A stretch of DNA of 15,341 bases, taken from Caulobacterales bacterium RIFOXYB1_FULL_67_16 (lineage in GTDB: Bacteria > Pseudomonadota > Alphaproteobacteria > Caulobacterales > Caulobacteraceae). A model generated the notes under the pieces. It saw only the letters and a program-made list of their open reading frames with translations, searched no databases and was not told where the DNA came from. Made by a program: the position numbers and the translations under genes. Below, one piece after another: positions 1 through 7,514 of the stretch (the first letter of the stretch is position 1; the number at the start of each line of letters is the position of its first letter). The stretch spans positions 14,699 through 30,039 of the forward strand of contig MGLN01000032.1 of assembly GCA_001796045.1 (NCBI GenBank). Reading direction: 5' to 3'.

Positions 1-185
1 CTTTCCCATGGGGCGGAGTCTAAGCGAGACCCAGACTCAGGCGCGCAAATCGCCCATCCCGGATTTCAACCGCCTGATTTCAAAAAGGTTCGCTTTCAGA
101 ATTGCGCGTTTCCCCCCGTCCAGCGCCCGTAATTCCCGTCCTTCCGCCGCCCCCTTGTCTTCATCGTCGGGCTTGTCCCGAGGAT
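1..185. other. Left-edge stretch without a recognisable gene
   Basis: I see no convincing coding sequence here. Open frames cross it on the plus strand, but they are rich in Pro, Arg, Ser and Ala, as expected for GC-rich shadow frames, and they run antisense to the better-looking minus-strand ORF at 186-476. The stretch carries one copy of a short repeat (36-50). It may contain the end of a gene lying outside the window. Confidence 0.4.
36..50 (+). repeat. Short repeat, copy 1 (CTCAGGCGCGCAAAT)
   Basis: First of three near-identical 14-15 base words. Bases 39-50 (AGGCGCGCAAAT) are identical to 571-582, and 36-50 matches 503-516 apart from one substitution and one missing A. Copies 1 and 2 flank the small ORF at 186-476. 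Function is unknown; a protein-binding site or the scar of an element is possible. Confidence 0.4.
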
Positions 186-476
186 TCAGACTCCCGCTCC
201 AGCAGGGCAGACCGTGCGCCTCTGCCCCGCCGTCAAATTGCTTTTGCGACGCCGCCAGCCGTCCGGCCGCTCAAGGACCGGGATCGACCGCCGCGCCGGA
301 TGATCGGCCGGCAGGTCGCCGATCCGCATCCCCAAACGTTTGGCGTTCGCCGTCCAGGTGTCGCGCGACACCCCTGCCTCGGCCCGCAACGCCTTCGCCG
401 CCTCGCTCCCATGCCACCGCCCGAACAAGACCCGCCAGGCCGTGTCATCCATCCGACTGTTGAAATGCTTCCCCAT
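186..476 (-). CDS. Small hypothetical protein, possibly HTH
   Basis: A 96-residue protein I cannot assign to a family. The ATG start (474-476) is followed by a charged, helix-rich N-terminal half; residues about 25-55 (SEAAKALRAEAGVSRDTW and on to RLGMRIGDLP) look like a helix-turn-helix or homeodomain-like bundle. The C-terminal third is basic (GWRRRKSN), which would suit nucleic-acid binding. An internal ATG at codon 9 (MDDTAW) is an alternative start. No strong Shine-Dalgarno is visible. It reads in the same direction as the HNH and Schlafen genes upstream but is separated from them by 225 bases. The opposite frames are low-complexity shadows, so this is the better candidate, but it could still be spurious. 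Confidence 0.45.
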   Translation of the reverse strand: MGKHFNSRMDDTAWRVLFGRWHGSEAAKALRAEAGVSRDTWTANAKRLGMRIGDLPADHPARRSIPVLERPDGWRRRKSNLTAGQRRTVCPAGAGV

Positions 477-502
477 GCGGAAAAGCCTAACCCCGCCCGC
501 TC

Positions 503-516
503 CTCAGGCGCGTAAT
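503..516 (+). repeat. Short repeat, copy 2 (CTCAGGCGCGTAAT)
   Basis: Differs from copy 1 (36-50) by C to T and one missing A. It lies 27 bases upstream of the small minus-strand ORF (start at 476), so it could sit in that gene's promoter region. Confidence 0.35.
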
Positions 517-567
517 CAGCGAATTGGCGAAGTCAAAGGATTGTTTCGATAGCAATTTATTCTCAGA

Positions 568-582
568 ACTAGGCGCGCAAAT
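568..582 (+). repeat. Short repeat, copy 3 (ACTAGGCGCGCAAAT)
   Basis: Shares the 12-base word AGGCGCGCAAAT exactly with 39-50. Its right end overlaps a perfect 5+1+5 inverted repeat, CGCAA-A-TTGCG (576-586), the shape expected of a small dimeric operator. It lies between the HNH gene and the small ORF. Confidence 0.35.
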
Positions 583-701
583 TGCGTTTAGCGCCCCTAT
601 TCGCCGGGTGCGGCACGTCAGCTGGGCGCCAAACAGCGAACGCCGAAGCTAGGCCGCGAAGCAGACTCTCACCTATTGATCTCGCGCACCCCCTTGGGAC
701 T

Positions 702-1793
702 CTACGGAATTTCGCGAAGCACTGGTGGCCGGAAAAAGTTGCCATCGGCATCGGTTAGGAACCGCACATGGCCAGTAGCGATTGCGGCGGCGACCTTCTC
801 TGGGTCGCGCGTTCCATCAACTTCGATAGCGCGGCTGGAAACGAAGTTTCGGACCGCGAACAAGAGAGCCTCGCCGAAAGCTCTTGGATCCATATCAGGC
901 AACTCGAGCGGAGGGCGGTGAGCTTGGATGAGTACCCACTTCCCCTCGACGGCAACCGTAGAAAAGCTTGGCCGATAGACTAGGTCTCGGTTGGCCAGTG
1001 CGAACATAGCTCCCACTTCGCGAAGCTGGAGCTCCGTCAGGGGACCATCGATCAGTTTCAAACGATGCGACCACGCTCTCTCGGCAGCGGTAGAGTCATT
1101 AAGGGTGGCCACGATGCCCACCTTTCCCAACCTAAGGATCACAGTCTGGTCAAAGGTAAAGTCGAGGTAGTCGTAGGCATCCCCCGTCAGGGCTCCTTCG
1201 ATTTCGAACACCTGCAATGATCCGACCACGCCGGGCGACAACTTTGCGCCTGTGTACGAGCAACGCGCGACAGCGTGGACGTGGTGCAGGTCGGTCCAGT
1301 CATAGAAATCGCCGATCTTTTCGTCGCCGACTCGAGGATCTCTATGAACCCGAACCCTGCGGTCCTTTAAATGGACTTTGAGGAACAGCAGATTGAGCCA
1401 AACAAAGAGCAGTTCGCGTCCGCTATCATCAAGTCGGCCGGCTACTGATGCGTAATCGCCGGCGAGCAACTTCGAAACAGGGGTTTCCACCAACTCGCCA
1501 AGGCGGCTGTTACACTCTTCGCAACAGGGAGTCGTATAGCCACGGTAGCGGCGAAGCTCGCCAGTCGGTAGCGTGATCTCGCGATCAAATAGACCGAAGC
1601 GTCGGAGCAACCACTTCGGGATGATGTGTTCGTTATTGAACCGCTTTTCGTGAGGCCACGCACCACAGATAAAGCACGCATCGCCTACTACAATGTCATC
1701 GATAAAGCGGCGGCAGCTGAAGAGAAGCACTCGACCGTCAGAGCCGAATATGTCGCGATATGGGTCATTTTCTTCCCCGGAAGATTCAGTCAT
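702..1793 (-). CDS. HNH endonuclease-like protein
   Basis: A 363-residue protein with an N-terminal zinc-supported HNH (His-Me finger) core. The first knuckle is C40-x2-C43 (CFICG), followed by the catalytic-type NEHIIPKW (N54, E55, H56) and the second knuckle C91-x2-C94 with N95 (CEECNSRLG). This fits a metal-dependent DNA nuclease. Residues from about 105 to 363 match no domain I know; they contain an aromatic stretch (DWTDLHHVHAV) and a predicted alpha/beta mix. The start is ATG at 1791-1793, with AGAAAAGG about 6 bases upstream. It lies 174 bases downstream of the AlbA_2 gene, same strand, with its own promoter-like element at 1880-1909. Base composition is less GC-rich than the core genes. 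Nuclease activity is inferred; a restriction, toxin or defence role is possible but unproven. Confidence 0.75.
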   Translation of the reverse strand: MTESSGEENDPYRDIFGSDGRVLLFSCRRFIDDIVVGDACFICGAWPHEKRFNNEHIIPKWLLRRFGLFDREITLPTGELRRYRGYTTPCCEECNSRLGELVETPVSKLLAGDYASVAGRLDDSGRELLFVWLNLLFLKVHLKDRRVRVHRDPRVGDEKIGDFYDWTDLHHVHAVARCSYTGAKLSPGVVGSLQVFEIEGALTGDAYDYLDFTFDQTVILRLGKVGIVATLNDSTAAERAWSHRLKLIDGPLTELQLREVGAMFALANRDLVYRPSFSTVAVEGKWVLIQAHRPPLELPDMDPRAFGEALLFAVRNFVSSRAIEVDGTRDPEKVAAAIATGHVRFLTDADGNFFRPPVLREIP

Positions 1794-1879
1794 TTAGGAC
1801 CTTTTCTCCATCGCGCCAGAACCCTTTGTTTTCGTCAGACCCAAACATCCGATCCCAAATATTTTTGCCGACGTCTGCA

Positions 1880-1909
1880 ATTATAATGTGTCAAGCCTGG
1901 ATTCTCCAA
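1880..1909 (-). promoter_or_regulatory. Candidate sigma70 promoter of the HNH gene
   Basis: Read on the minus strand: TTGGAG (plus 1904-1909), an 18-base spacer, then a perfect TATAAT (plus 1880-1885). Transcription would begin near 1873, giving an untranslated leader of about 80 bases. A TTGACA word (plus 1889-1894) lies only 3 bases from the -10 box; it is too close to act as the -35 but may be a regulator contact. This consensus-like, AT-rich promoter is unlike the others in the window. Confidence 0.5.
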
Positions 1910-1967
1910 GAGCGGCCCGCTACGCGCCACTACGCAGACACTTTTATTAACGATCTCGCCTTGCACC

Positions 1968-3227
1968 CTAACCCCTGGACTCTTCGCCTAGTTCTTTAAT
2001 AATAAAATTAACCGCTGCTTCGTTATAGTTGGATGCCGCCCCCTTCTTCACGAAACCTGTCTCCTCATATCGGACACGGTCAGCATTATTACGGAAGGCG
2101 TAATGCGCAAAGTCTCTATTGGTCTTAATTTTTTTTGACTTGATGATCGCATCCACCGCGCCCTGCTTCGCCCCAGTCGCCTTCTTAACTCGTCGGAAAA
2201 GTTCGGTGTAACTAAAGGGGTAGCCCTCTAGCGCTTCTCTGATTGCAAGGACCGTCGCTTTTGTTGGAGCGACCTCTCCGATCAGCTTAAGCGTAGGTGC
2301 GCCGGAGCGCTCTACGAACTCTCCGTCCTTCACAAAGCTGATCTGCGGCAGCAGCACTTCGTCGATGAGAAACGACCCAGCTTTACCGTCGATCTCGCCG
2401 GTGGCGAGGTTCATGACCGCTGCGTTCTCGATGCCAAATCGCATGATGTTCGCTAAATGCTTGGAGAGTATGGTCTGCGACAACTGTTGCAGGCGTTGTT
2501 CGATAAGGCGCTGCAGGTCAGTGGGGGTGATAAGCCGATCCTCACCCGGATACCGGTAGTAGATGTGACCTTGCGTCACGTCGCTCGTGTTGTGGATAAA
2601 GATGACCGGTTTGGTATGAGCTGGCCCGACATATACGACTCCTACCTTCTTTCCCTCGATCTGGTGCGTTGCGGTTTGGATCTCCAAACCAATGCCAAGC
2701 TGGTCCCGGATGTTCTGATTTAGCCTGTTAAGGTCGTATTTTTCGAACTTTTCGTCCGGGAGCCCAATGACTTTGAAGCTCCCATTCTCCACACCGAACA
2801 CGAAGTAGCCGCCCTTGTTGTTTGCGAAGGCGGCGATCGTCTTCATAACGAAATTGACCGACTTCTTGCATTCGATTTGATCGGTTTCGGTTATTGCCAG
2901 GGAGGTGGGCGAGCCAGCCTTTGTGGGCAGCAGCCTCGCTAAACGCGCGGGGCTCATCGGCCCCTCATCGCCTATGGACGGCAGTGCAGCCTTCGCCAAG
3001 AATTGATCTACTTCCCTCGGTTCGGCTGCGGGGATAGCTGCGTACTTCTTGATCTGGCCGTTTTTGATGTTGGAGATTCTGCCGGTACTGATGTCGCTAG
3101 AGGCGTCACCGCGAGTCCGGTTAATCAGGCCAGCGATCTCTTGGTTCGAATGTTTTCCCCCTGCGACCAGCGCCTTGATGACGGCGACTTCAGCACCAGA
3201 CAGCGAGTTTCTGCGGCTACTCGACAC
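1968..3227 (-). CDS. HTH and Schlafen AlbA_2 domain protein
   Basis: A 419-residue protein. Residues about 8-65 form a possible helix-turn-helix region (SNQEIAGLINRTRG and SDISTGRISNIKNG). Residues about 113-212 are a typical Schlafen AlbA_2 domain: TDQIECKKS (E119, K121), then FANNKGGYFVFGVENG (134-149) and YRYPGEDRL. Family members are putative nucleic-acid binding or nuclease proteins and often occur in accessory islands and phage defence loci. The C-terminal part (about 335-405) looks like a second winged-helix region followed by conserved-looking RDFAHYAFRNN and a YEETGFVK segment. The start is GTG (3225-3227), preceded by a strong Shine-Dalgarno, GGGGAGGT, 5 bases away. It is the first gene of the low-GC block, with the HNH gene downstream. 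A regulatory role instead of a nuclease role is possible. Confidence 0.8.
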   Translation of the reverse strand: MSSSRRNSLSGAEVAVIKALVAGGKHSNQEIAGLINRTRGDASSDISTGRISNIKNGQIKKYAAIPAAEPREVDQFLAKAALPSIGDEGPMSPARLARLLPTKAGSPTSLAITETDQIECKKSVNFVMKTIAAFANNKGGYFVFGVENGSFKVIGLPDEKFEKYDLNRLNQNIRDQLGIGLEIQTATHQIEGKKVGVVYVGPAHTKPVIFIHNTSDVTQGHIYYRYPGEDRLITPTDLQRLIEQRLQQLSQTILSKHLANIMRFGIENAAVMNLATGEIDGKAGSFLIDEVLLPQISFVKDGEFVERSGAPTLKLIGEVAPTKATVLAIREALEGYPFSYTELFRRVKKATGAKQGAVDAIIKSKKIKTNRDFAHYAFRNNADRVRYEETGFVKKGAASNYNEAAVNFIIKELGEESRG

Positions 3228-3338
3228 GTTCGACCTCCCCTCGGTCTTCCAATGTGACGGTTAAAGGGGCCGCAATGCAACTCTCCCGCCCAGCTCTCTA
3301 TAGCTAGGAGTTGATTATTCTGCCTCGGGTCAAATCCC

Positions 3339-3388
3339 TGCGGCGGGTTCGCCGCACGGCTCAAGCAGGGCCCGACCGCGTCGGGGCC
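3339..3388 (-). terminator. Two hairpins downstream of polA
   Basis: Two stem-loops lie just past the polA stop (3399-3401). The nearer (3368-3388) pairs CCCGAC with GTCGGG around a CGC loop, with a bulge in the extended stem. The further (3339-3356) pairs TGCGGCG with CGCCGCA around a 4-base loop. Neither is followed by a clear T-run on the minus strand, so intrinsic termination is possible but not convincing. This is also where the GC-rich core gives way to the lower-GC block. Confidence 0.35.
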
Positions 3389-3398
3389 GGGAGCCGCC

Positions 3399-6313
3399 TC
3401 AATGCGCCGCGTCCCAGTTCGCCGCCGCCCGCGCCTCCACCACCAGCGGCACAGTCAGGGCCACCGCCGGGTCTGAGGCGTTTTCCATCACGCGTTTGAT
3501 GACGATTATGGCGCGGTCGGCCTCGGCCTCGGGGGTTTCGAAGACCAGTTCGTCGTGGACCTGGAGCAGCATGCGGGTTTTCAGCCCGGCCTCGGCCAGG
3601 GCGGCGGGCATGCGGATCATGGCGCGGCGGATGATGTCGGCGGCGGCGCCCTGGATCGGGGCGTTGATGGCGGCGCGCTCGCCGAACTGGCGTTCGGCGC
3701 CCGATTTCGAGTGGATGGCGGGGATGTGGATGCGGCGGCCGAAGACGGTGGAGACGAGCCGGCCTGGCGGACCTCGGCCCTGGTCTTGTCCATATAGGCG
3801 CGGATGCCGGGGAAGCGGTCGAAATAGGTCTTGATGTATGCGCCGGCCTCGCCCTGGTCGATGCCGAGCTGGGCGGCCAGGCCGAAGGCGCTGATGCCGT
3901 AGACGATGCCGAAATTGATGGCCTTGGCGCGGCGGCGGGTCTCGGACGGCATGCCCTCGACGGGGACGCCGAACATCTCGCTGGCGGTGGCGGCGTGGAT
4001 GTCGAGCCCGGCCTTGAAGGCGCGTTTCAGCTCGGGGATGTCGCCGATATGGGCCAGCAGACGCAGTTCGATCTGGCTGTAGTCGGCGCTGATCAGCAGA
4101 TGGCCGGGGGCGGCGATGAAGGCCTGGCGGATTTCGCGGCCGGTCTCGGTCCGGATCGGGATGTTCTGGAGGTTGGGGTCCGAGCTGGCCAGGCGGCCGG
4201 TGGAGGCGGCGGCCAGCTGGTAGCTGGTGTGGACGCGGTCGGTCTTGGGGTCGGCGGCGGCGGTCAGGGCGTCGGTGTAGGTGCCCTTCAGCTTGGACAG
4301 CTGGCGCCAGTCCAGCAGGACGCGGGGCAGGGCGTGGGTGGCGGCCAGGTCTTCCAGCACGCTGGCGTCGGTGCCCCATTGGCCCGAGGCGGTCTTCTTG
4401 CCGCCGGGCAGGTTCAGCTCGCCGAACAGGATTTCGCCGATCTGGCGGGGGGAGCCGATGTTGAAGGGGCGGCCGGCGATTTCGTGGGCCTGGGCCTCCA
4501 GCTCGGCCATGCGCAGGCCGAACTCGCTGGACAGGCGTTTCAGGCGGTCGGGGTCGATGCGGACGCCGGCGGTCTCCATCTCGGCCAGGACGGCGGGCAG
4601 GGGGCGTTCCAGGGTCTCATAGACGGTGGACAGGCCCTCGCGCGCCAGCCGGGGCTTGAGGATGCGCCACAGGCGCAGGGTGACGTCGGCGTCTTCGGCG
4701 GCGTAGGTGGTGGCGGGTTTCAGGGCGACGTGCTTGAACGACTTCTGGCTCTTGCCCGTTCCGGCCACGCTCTTGAACGGCACGGGGTCGTGCCCCAAAT
4801 GGAGCCGCGCCAGCTCGTCCATCCCGTGCCCGTGGAGCCCGCCCTCCAGCACGTATGAGATCAGCATGGTGTCGTCATAGGGGGCGACCCGGATGCCCCG
4901 CCGCGCCATGACGGCCAGATCGTATTTCGCGTTCTGCAAAACCTTCAGAACCGACGGATCTTCCAATAAAATCTTGAGCTTTTTCAAGGCATTGGCCTTG
5001 TCCAGCTGCTGGATTGGCTCCCGCGCCTCCCCCGGCTCCCCGAACAGCCCCCCCTCGCCCGCCTGGGGCTCGTGCTCATGGGTCAGCGGGATGTAGCAGG
5101 CCTCGTTCGGCCCCACCGCCAGCGACACGCCGCACAGCCCCGCATGCGTCGCCGACAGCGCATCCGTCTCCGTATCAAAGCCCACCACCCCCGCCTCGAC
5201 CGCCAGGGCGATCCAGCGGTCCAGGGCCTCCTCGGTCTGCACGCACTCATAGGCCTCCAGGTCGAAGCTCTGGGCCTCGGCCGGCCCCTCCGCCACCTGG
5301 CCGTAGCGCGGCGTGGCGACGGGGGCGCTCAGGTTCGGCGCGCGCTTGGGTGCGAAGGCCGAGATTTCACTGGGCCCCGCCTTGCCGTCGCCGACCCGCC
5401 GCTGCAGCGAGCGGAACTCCATCTTGTCGAGGAAGGCCGACAGGACGTCGGGATCCGGATCACGCACGGCGAAATCCTCGATCGGTTCCGGCGCGGGCGC
5501 GTCGCAGGTCAGGCGGACCAGTTCGCGCGACAGGCGGATCTGGTCGGCGAAGTTGATCAGGGTCTCGCGGCGCTTCGGCTGTTTGATCTCGCCCGCCCGC
5601 GCCAGCAGGGTGTCCAGGTCGCCGTATTCCTCCAGCAACTGCGCCGCCGTCTTCGGGCCGATGCCGGGCGCACCCGGCACATTGTCGACGCTGTCGCCGA
5701 TCAGGGCCTGAAGATCGACCATCTTCTCCGGCCCCACGCCGAACTTCTCGAACACCTCGGGCTCGGCCAGACGCCGGTCCTTCATCGGGTCCCACATGAC
5801 CACGCCGCCGCCGATCAGCTGCATCAGATCCTTGTCGGAACTGACGATCACCGCCTCGCCGCCGGCGTCTCGCGCCTTGCAGGCATAGGTGGCGATCAGG
5901 TCGTCAGCCTCATAGCCGGGCAGTTCGACGCAGTGCACGCCGAAGGCCGCCGTGGCTTCGCGCACCAAGGGGAACTGCGGCACCAGATCTTCCGGCGCCG
6001 GCGGGCGGTGGGCCTTGTACTGGTCGTACAGGTCGTTGCGGAACGTCTTTTCCGAATGGTCGAAGATGGCCACCAGATGGGTGGGGCCGTCGGCGCCCTT
6101 CATGTCCTTCAGCAGCTTCCACAACATGTTGCAGTAGCCCTGGACCGCACCCACGGGCAGGCCGTCAGACTTGCGGGTCAGGGGCGGCAGGGCGTGATAG
6201 GCGCGGAAGATATAGGCCGAGGCGTCGATCATCCACAGCCGCAGGGCGGGGCCGTCCTGGGTCAGCGGGCGGTCCGGGGCGGGGGCGATGTCGGGAGCAG
6301 AGGCGTCGGTCAT
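3399..6313 (-). pseudogene. polA: DNA polymerase I, single frameshift
   Basis: Family A DNA polymerase I, used in Okazaki fragment processing and excision repair. It has an N-terminal 5' nuclease domain (about 25-310; MIDASAYIFRAYH, YEADD, SSDKD), a 3'-5' exonuclease (D380 and E382 in FDTETD, D465 in NAKYD, YAAED 537-541) and polymerase motifs A (SADYSQIELR, D744) and B (RRRAKAINFGIVYG, 793-806). After Gly852 the frame breaks. The original frame gives 46 unrelated residues and stops at 3617; the true C-terminus continues one frame over with VSTVFGRRIHIP, motif C LLQVHDELVFE (D921 in repaired numbering) and a stop at 3399. One base between 3756 and 3757 (GGC-TC-GTC instead of GGC-TAC-GTC) restores 971 residues with the Tyr usual at this place. 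As written, the product would lack the motif C aspartate and so polymerase activity. A sequencing error is equally possible. It is the last gene of the 7754-3399 block. Confidence 0.9.
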
Positions 6314-6325
6314 GGGCGGAACATA

Positions 6326-6341
6326 GGCGGCCCGAGCCGCC
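6326..6341 (-). other. Hairpin between lipoprotein gene and polA
   Basis: A perfect 6-base stem, GGCGGC/GCCGCC, around a 4-base loop fills much of the 38-base gap before the polA start. It ends about 12 bases before the ATG, where it could hinder ribosome access. No clear Shine-Dalgarno precedes polA and no T-run follows the stem, so a translational effect is more plausible than termination. Confidence 0.3.
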
Positions 6342-6351
6342 GCGTCAGCCG

Positions 6352-6987
6352 TCAGAATTCGGTCCAGCTGGATCCCGGATTGCGCTGCCCCGGCTGGGCC
6401 TGCTGCTGGCCCCAGGTCACGATCATGAACAGCTTGTGGCTGCGGATTCGGTACTGTCCGATCATCGGCAGGACCGCGCCCAGGGGCGCCCCGGTCTTGG
6501 CCTCGTAGAGAAAGCCCGAAAACTCCGCGACGCCGGCGCGGTCGCGGTTGCTGTAGACCGACAGTTCCGGCAGCGAAACGACGTTGAGGCTTTCGTTGAT
6601 CGGCACCCGCATCTCCGGAATGCCGAAGACGCGGCGCATCTGCTCCAGGGCTAGGGCGCCGGCGCGAACCTCGAAGACGGCGTCGGCCTCTTCCTTGTTG
6701 CGCGTCAGCCGGTAGCCGGCGTCGGACAGGGCCGCCCGGATCGCGCTGATGGCGTACCTCGAATTGTCGTTCTGGAAATAGGTCTCGTCGACGAAGACGA
6801 CGGCTCCGGTCGGCAAGGGCAGGGAAAGCCCCTCGACCGCCTTGTCCGCCGCCCGGGCGATCAGCAACTGCTCGGTCGCAGTCCGCCCAATGTTGGATTC
6901 CGTGGTGGAGGCGCAGGCCGTTATCAGCGAAGCCCCCGCCAGCAAGGCCGCCGCGGGACCGAGCCGCGAGACATAGCCCCGACGCAT
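6352..6987 (-). CDS. Predicted lipoprotein of unknown function
   Basis: About 211 residues. The N-terminus has Arg residues, a hydrophobic stretch (AAALLAGASLITAC) and a lipobox ending at a Cys (ITAC), so it is predicted to be a lipid-anchored periplasmic or outer-membrane lipoprotein. The mature part has a conserved-looking TATEQLLIARAADKAV segment, then VVFVDETYF and a C-terminal FLYEAKTGAPLG, resembling small alphaproteobacterial lipoproteins of unassigned function. I do not recognise an enzyme motif. I prefer the ATG at 6985-6987, which overlaps the gloA stop by one base (TGATG); the GTG one codon upstream (6988-6990) overlaps by three. Either arrangement implies translational coupling. 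polA follows after 38 bases. The function is unknown. Confidence 0.8.
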   Translation of the reverse strand: MRRGYVSRLGPAAALLAGASLITACASTTESNIGRTATEQLLIARAADKAVEGLSLPLPTGAVVFVDETYFQNDNSRYAISAIRAALSDAGYRLTRNKEEADAVFEVRAGALALEQMRRVFGIPEMRVPINESLNVVSLPELSVYSNRDRAGVAEFSGFLYEAKTGAPLGAVLPMIGQYRIRSHKLFMIVTWGQQQAQPGQRNPGSSWTEF

Positions 6988-7427
6988 CACCAGCTTCCCG
7001 TATTCGGCATGGAGGCCCAGGGCTCGGCCGGCGCCAGAGGCGCGCCCTCCTGAAGCAGCTCGATCGAAATGCCGTCCGGAGAACGGACGAAGGCCATATT
7101 GCCGTCGCGCGGCGGGCGATTGATCACCACGCCGCCGTCCATCAGCTTCTGGCAGGCGGCGTAGATGTCGTCGACCTTATAGGCCAGATGGCCGAAGTTG
7201 CGGCCGCCCTGATATTCCTCCGGATCCCAGTTGAACGTCAGCTCGACCTCGGGACAGCGTTCCGCCGTTGACTGGTCCAGATTCTTGGGCGCCGCGAGAA
7301 AGACCAGGGTGAAACGGCCGGCCTCGTTCTCCACGCGGCGGACTTCCTGGAGTCCCAGCAGGTCGCAATAGAAGTGGAGCGAGGCGTCGAGGTCCCTGAC
7401 GCGGACCATGGTGTGCAGATAGCGCAA
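6987..7427 (-). CDS. gloA: Lactoylglutathione lyase (glyoxalase I)
   Basis: A 146-residue VOC-superfamily protein. Glyoxalase I converts the hemithioacetal of methylglyoxal and glutathione to S-lactoylglutathione in the cytosol, detoxifying methylglyoxal. The four metal ligands of the family are in place: H5 (RYLHTMVRV), E62 (VELTFNW), H80 (NFGHLAYKVDD) and E123 (ISIELLQ). The length fits the short bacterial type that usually uses Ni or Co. The start appears to be TTG (7425-7427), with GGAG about 10 bases upstream; it is needed to keep H5, and the next ATG is at codon 7. It lies 87 bases downstream of the zf-CHCC gene and overlaps the lipoprotein gene, so it probably belongs to the same transcript as both. 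Confidence 0.9.
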   Translation of the reverse strand: MRYLHTMVRVRDLDASLHFYCDLLGLQEVRRVENEAGRFTLVFLAAPKNLDQSTAERCPEVELTFNWDPEEYQGGRNFGHLAYKVDDIYAACQKLMDGGVVINRPPRDGNMAFVRSPDGISIELLQEGAPLAPAEPWASMPNTGSW

Positions 7428-7514
7428 GAGTGTCTGTCTCCGTCCGGGGAGTGGCGGTCAGAACCCGTTATAGTCGGGGCAAGTCCAAATCACGACCGCC
7501 TCGACCATAGAGCC

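Larger units (their letters stand above)
477..701. other. Intergenic gap with two repeat copies
   Basis: Gap of 225 bases between the HNH gene end and the small ORF start. It holds repeat copies 2 and 3 and the short palindrome CGCAA-A-TTGCG (576-586). No gene, clear terminator or promoter is recognisable. Confidence 0.4.

Noticed and set aside
8..515. Overlapping plus-strand ORFs of 137-151 codons at the left edge
   Set aside because: They are rich in Pro, Arg and Ser with no domain pattern and lie antisense to the more protein-like minus-strand ORF.
1885..1894. TTGACA at 1889-1894 as the -35 of the HNH promoter
   Set aside because: It is only 3 bases from TATAAT, far short of the 16-18 bases needed; the TTGGAG box at 18 bases fits better.
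3301..3335. Promoter for the AlbA_2 gene using TTGACC and GCTATAGA
   Set aside because: The motifs are about 22 bases apart, too far for the Caulobacter-type consensus, and no other good -35 was visible.
3322..3345. tRNA 3' end or attachment site (GGGTCAAATCCC resembles a T-arm)
   Set aside because: The stem is too short and no acceptor, anticodon or D-arm pairs with it. I found no integrase and no second copy of this word.
3735..3780. Programmed ribosomal frameshift in polA
   Set aside because: No X-XXY-YYZ slippery heptamer or obvious downstream stem stands at the switch, and polA is not known to use frameshifting. A lost base explains the frames fully.
3995..4858. Long open frame on the plus strand across polA
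   Set aside because: A repetitive Gly/Ala/Val/Gln-rich translation antisense to conserved PolA motifs; a GC-rich shadow frame.
5072..6508. 478-codon open frame opposite the polA 5' half
   Set aside because: It has no domain pattern, runs over an intergenic gap, and is antisense to a clearly conserved nuclease domain.
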